The position numbers and the translations under genes were made by a program. DNA of 14,707 nt, taken from AcAMD-5 sp044343935 (lineage in GTDB: Bacteria > Actinomycetota > Actinomycetes > S36-B12 > UBA5976). Positions 14,641 to 14,707 of the stretch are shown one piece after another. Numbering within the stretch: the stretch's first letter is position 1; the number at the start of each line of letters is the position of its first letter. Location of the stretch: NCBI GenBank assembly GCA_044343935.1, contig JBIJDU010000027.1, forward strand, positions 1-14,707, written 5' to 3'. Below the pieces are notes generated by a model. It was not told where the DNA came from, did no database searches, and saw nothing but the letters and a program-made list of their open reading frames with translations.

Positions 14641-14707
14641 TTCTTACCCTTTCTACGATCGCCACTTAGCACTCGGGCTAAGGTGAAAAAGATGATTACG
14701 AGCACCA
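14637..14707 (-). CDS. pstA: Phosphate ABC transporter permease PstA (C-terminal end only)
   Basis: The last 22 codons visible read VLVIIFFTLARVLSGDRRKG followed by KK and a TGA stop that overlaps the pstB ATG (ATGA). A final hydrophobic helix followed by a short basic tail is how PstA proteins end, and pstA is the usual gene directly before pstB. The identity rests mainly on position, since only one partial helix is present. A good Shine-Dalgarno for pstB lies within this tail. Confidence 0.7.
   Translation of the reverse strand, partial: VLVIIFFTLARVLSGDRRKGKK

Noticed and set aside
1..14707. tRNA, rRNA, insertion sequence, phage or defence genes
   Set aside because: I looked for them on both strands and saw none. 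All coding space is taken by recognised metabolic and transport genes, with gaps under 300 bases.

Overview
This window looks like an actinobacterial chromosome with a compact genome and fairly low GC (about 45% by eye). The best guess is a freshwater nanopelagic (acI-type) actinobacterium. The reasons are the PPK1-NUDIX pair, the GlnA2-GlnE pair, actinobacterial-style PstS proteins, AT-leaning codon use, very short or negative intergenic distances, GTG starts and leaderless-looking starts. The lineage is inferred from the genes; no 16S or other taxonomic marker is present.

Layout, left to right. (1) 1-2387, minus strand: ppk1 (polyphosphate kinase) followed by a NUDIX hydrolase that overlaps it by 4 bases and runs off the left edge. 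(2) 2429-2952: a terminator, a tiny gene for a protein made almost only of Lys, Ala, Arg and Pro in a 13-residue repeat (a histone-H1-tail-like protein with no globular domain), and an AT-rich spacer with phased A/T tracts. (3) 2953-3780, minus: panB (pantothenate synthesis). (4) 3906-5495, plus: a DHA2-type MFS exporter, divergent from panB and overlapping the 3' end of nadE. (5) 5473-7125, minus: glutamine-dependent NAD+ synthetase. (6) 7208-11473, plus: a GlnA2-type glutamine synthetase homologue followed after 9 bases by glnE, the glutamine synthetase adenylyltransferase. (7) 11470-14707, minus: the phosphate-uptake block, read pstA (3' end only) - pstB - pstS - pstS-like lipoprotein. No gene-free stretch exceeds 300 bases.

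How it fits together. Two phosphorus modules flank a nitrogen/cofactor core. The Pst transporter imports phosphate, and PPK1 stores it as polyphosphate. A tandem GTTMACM-type PHO box lies between pstB and pstS. This suggests that the binding proteins have their own phosphate-responsive promoter, separate from the membrane/ATPase genes. A perfect 14-bp hairpin between pstS and the pstS-like gene probably sets their relative mRNA levels. The core supplies glutamine metabolism (GlnA2, GlnE), NAD (NadE, which itself consumes glutamine) and pantothenate/CoA (PanB).

Most genes are ordinary housekeeping, and I see no defence system, phage, IS element, CRISPR array or RNA gene. The parts worth a second look are the stand-alone histone-tail protein with its structured leader and internal higher-order repeat, and the PstS-like lipoprotein whose phosphate-binding motif is gone. 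The PHO box and hairpin arrangement, and a glutamine synthetase homologue next to glnE that lacks the adenylylation tyrosine, are also notable.
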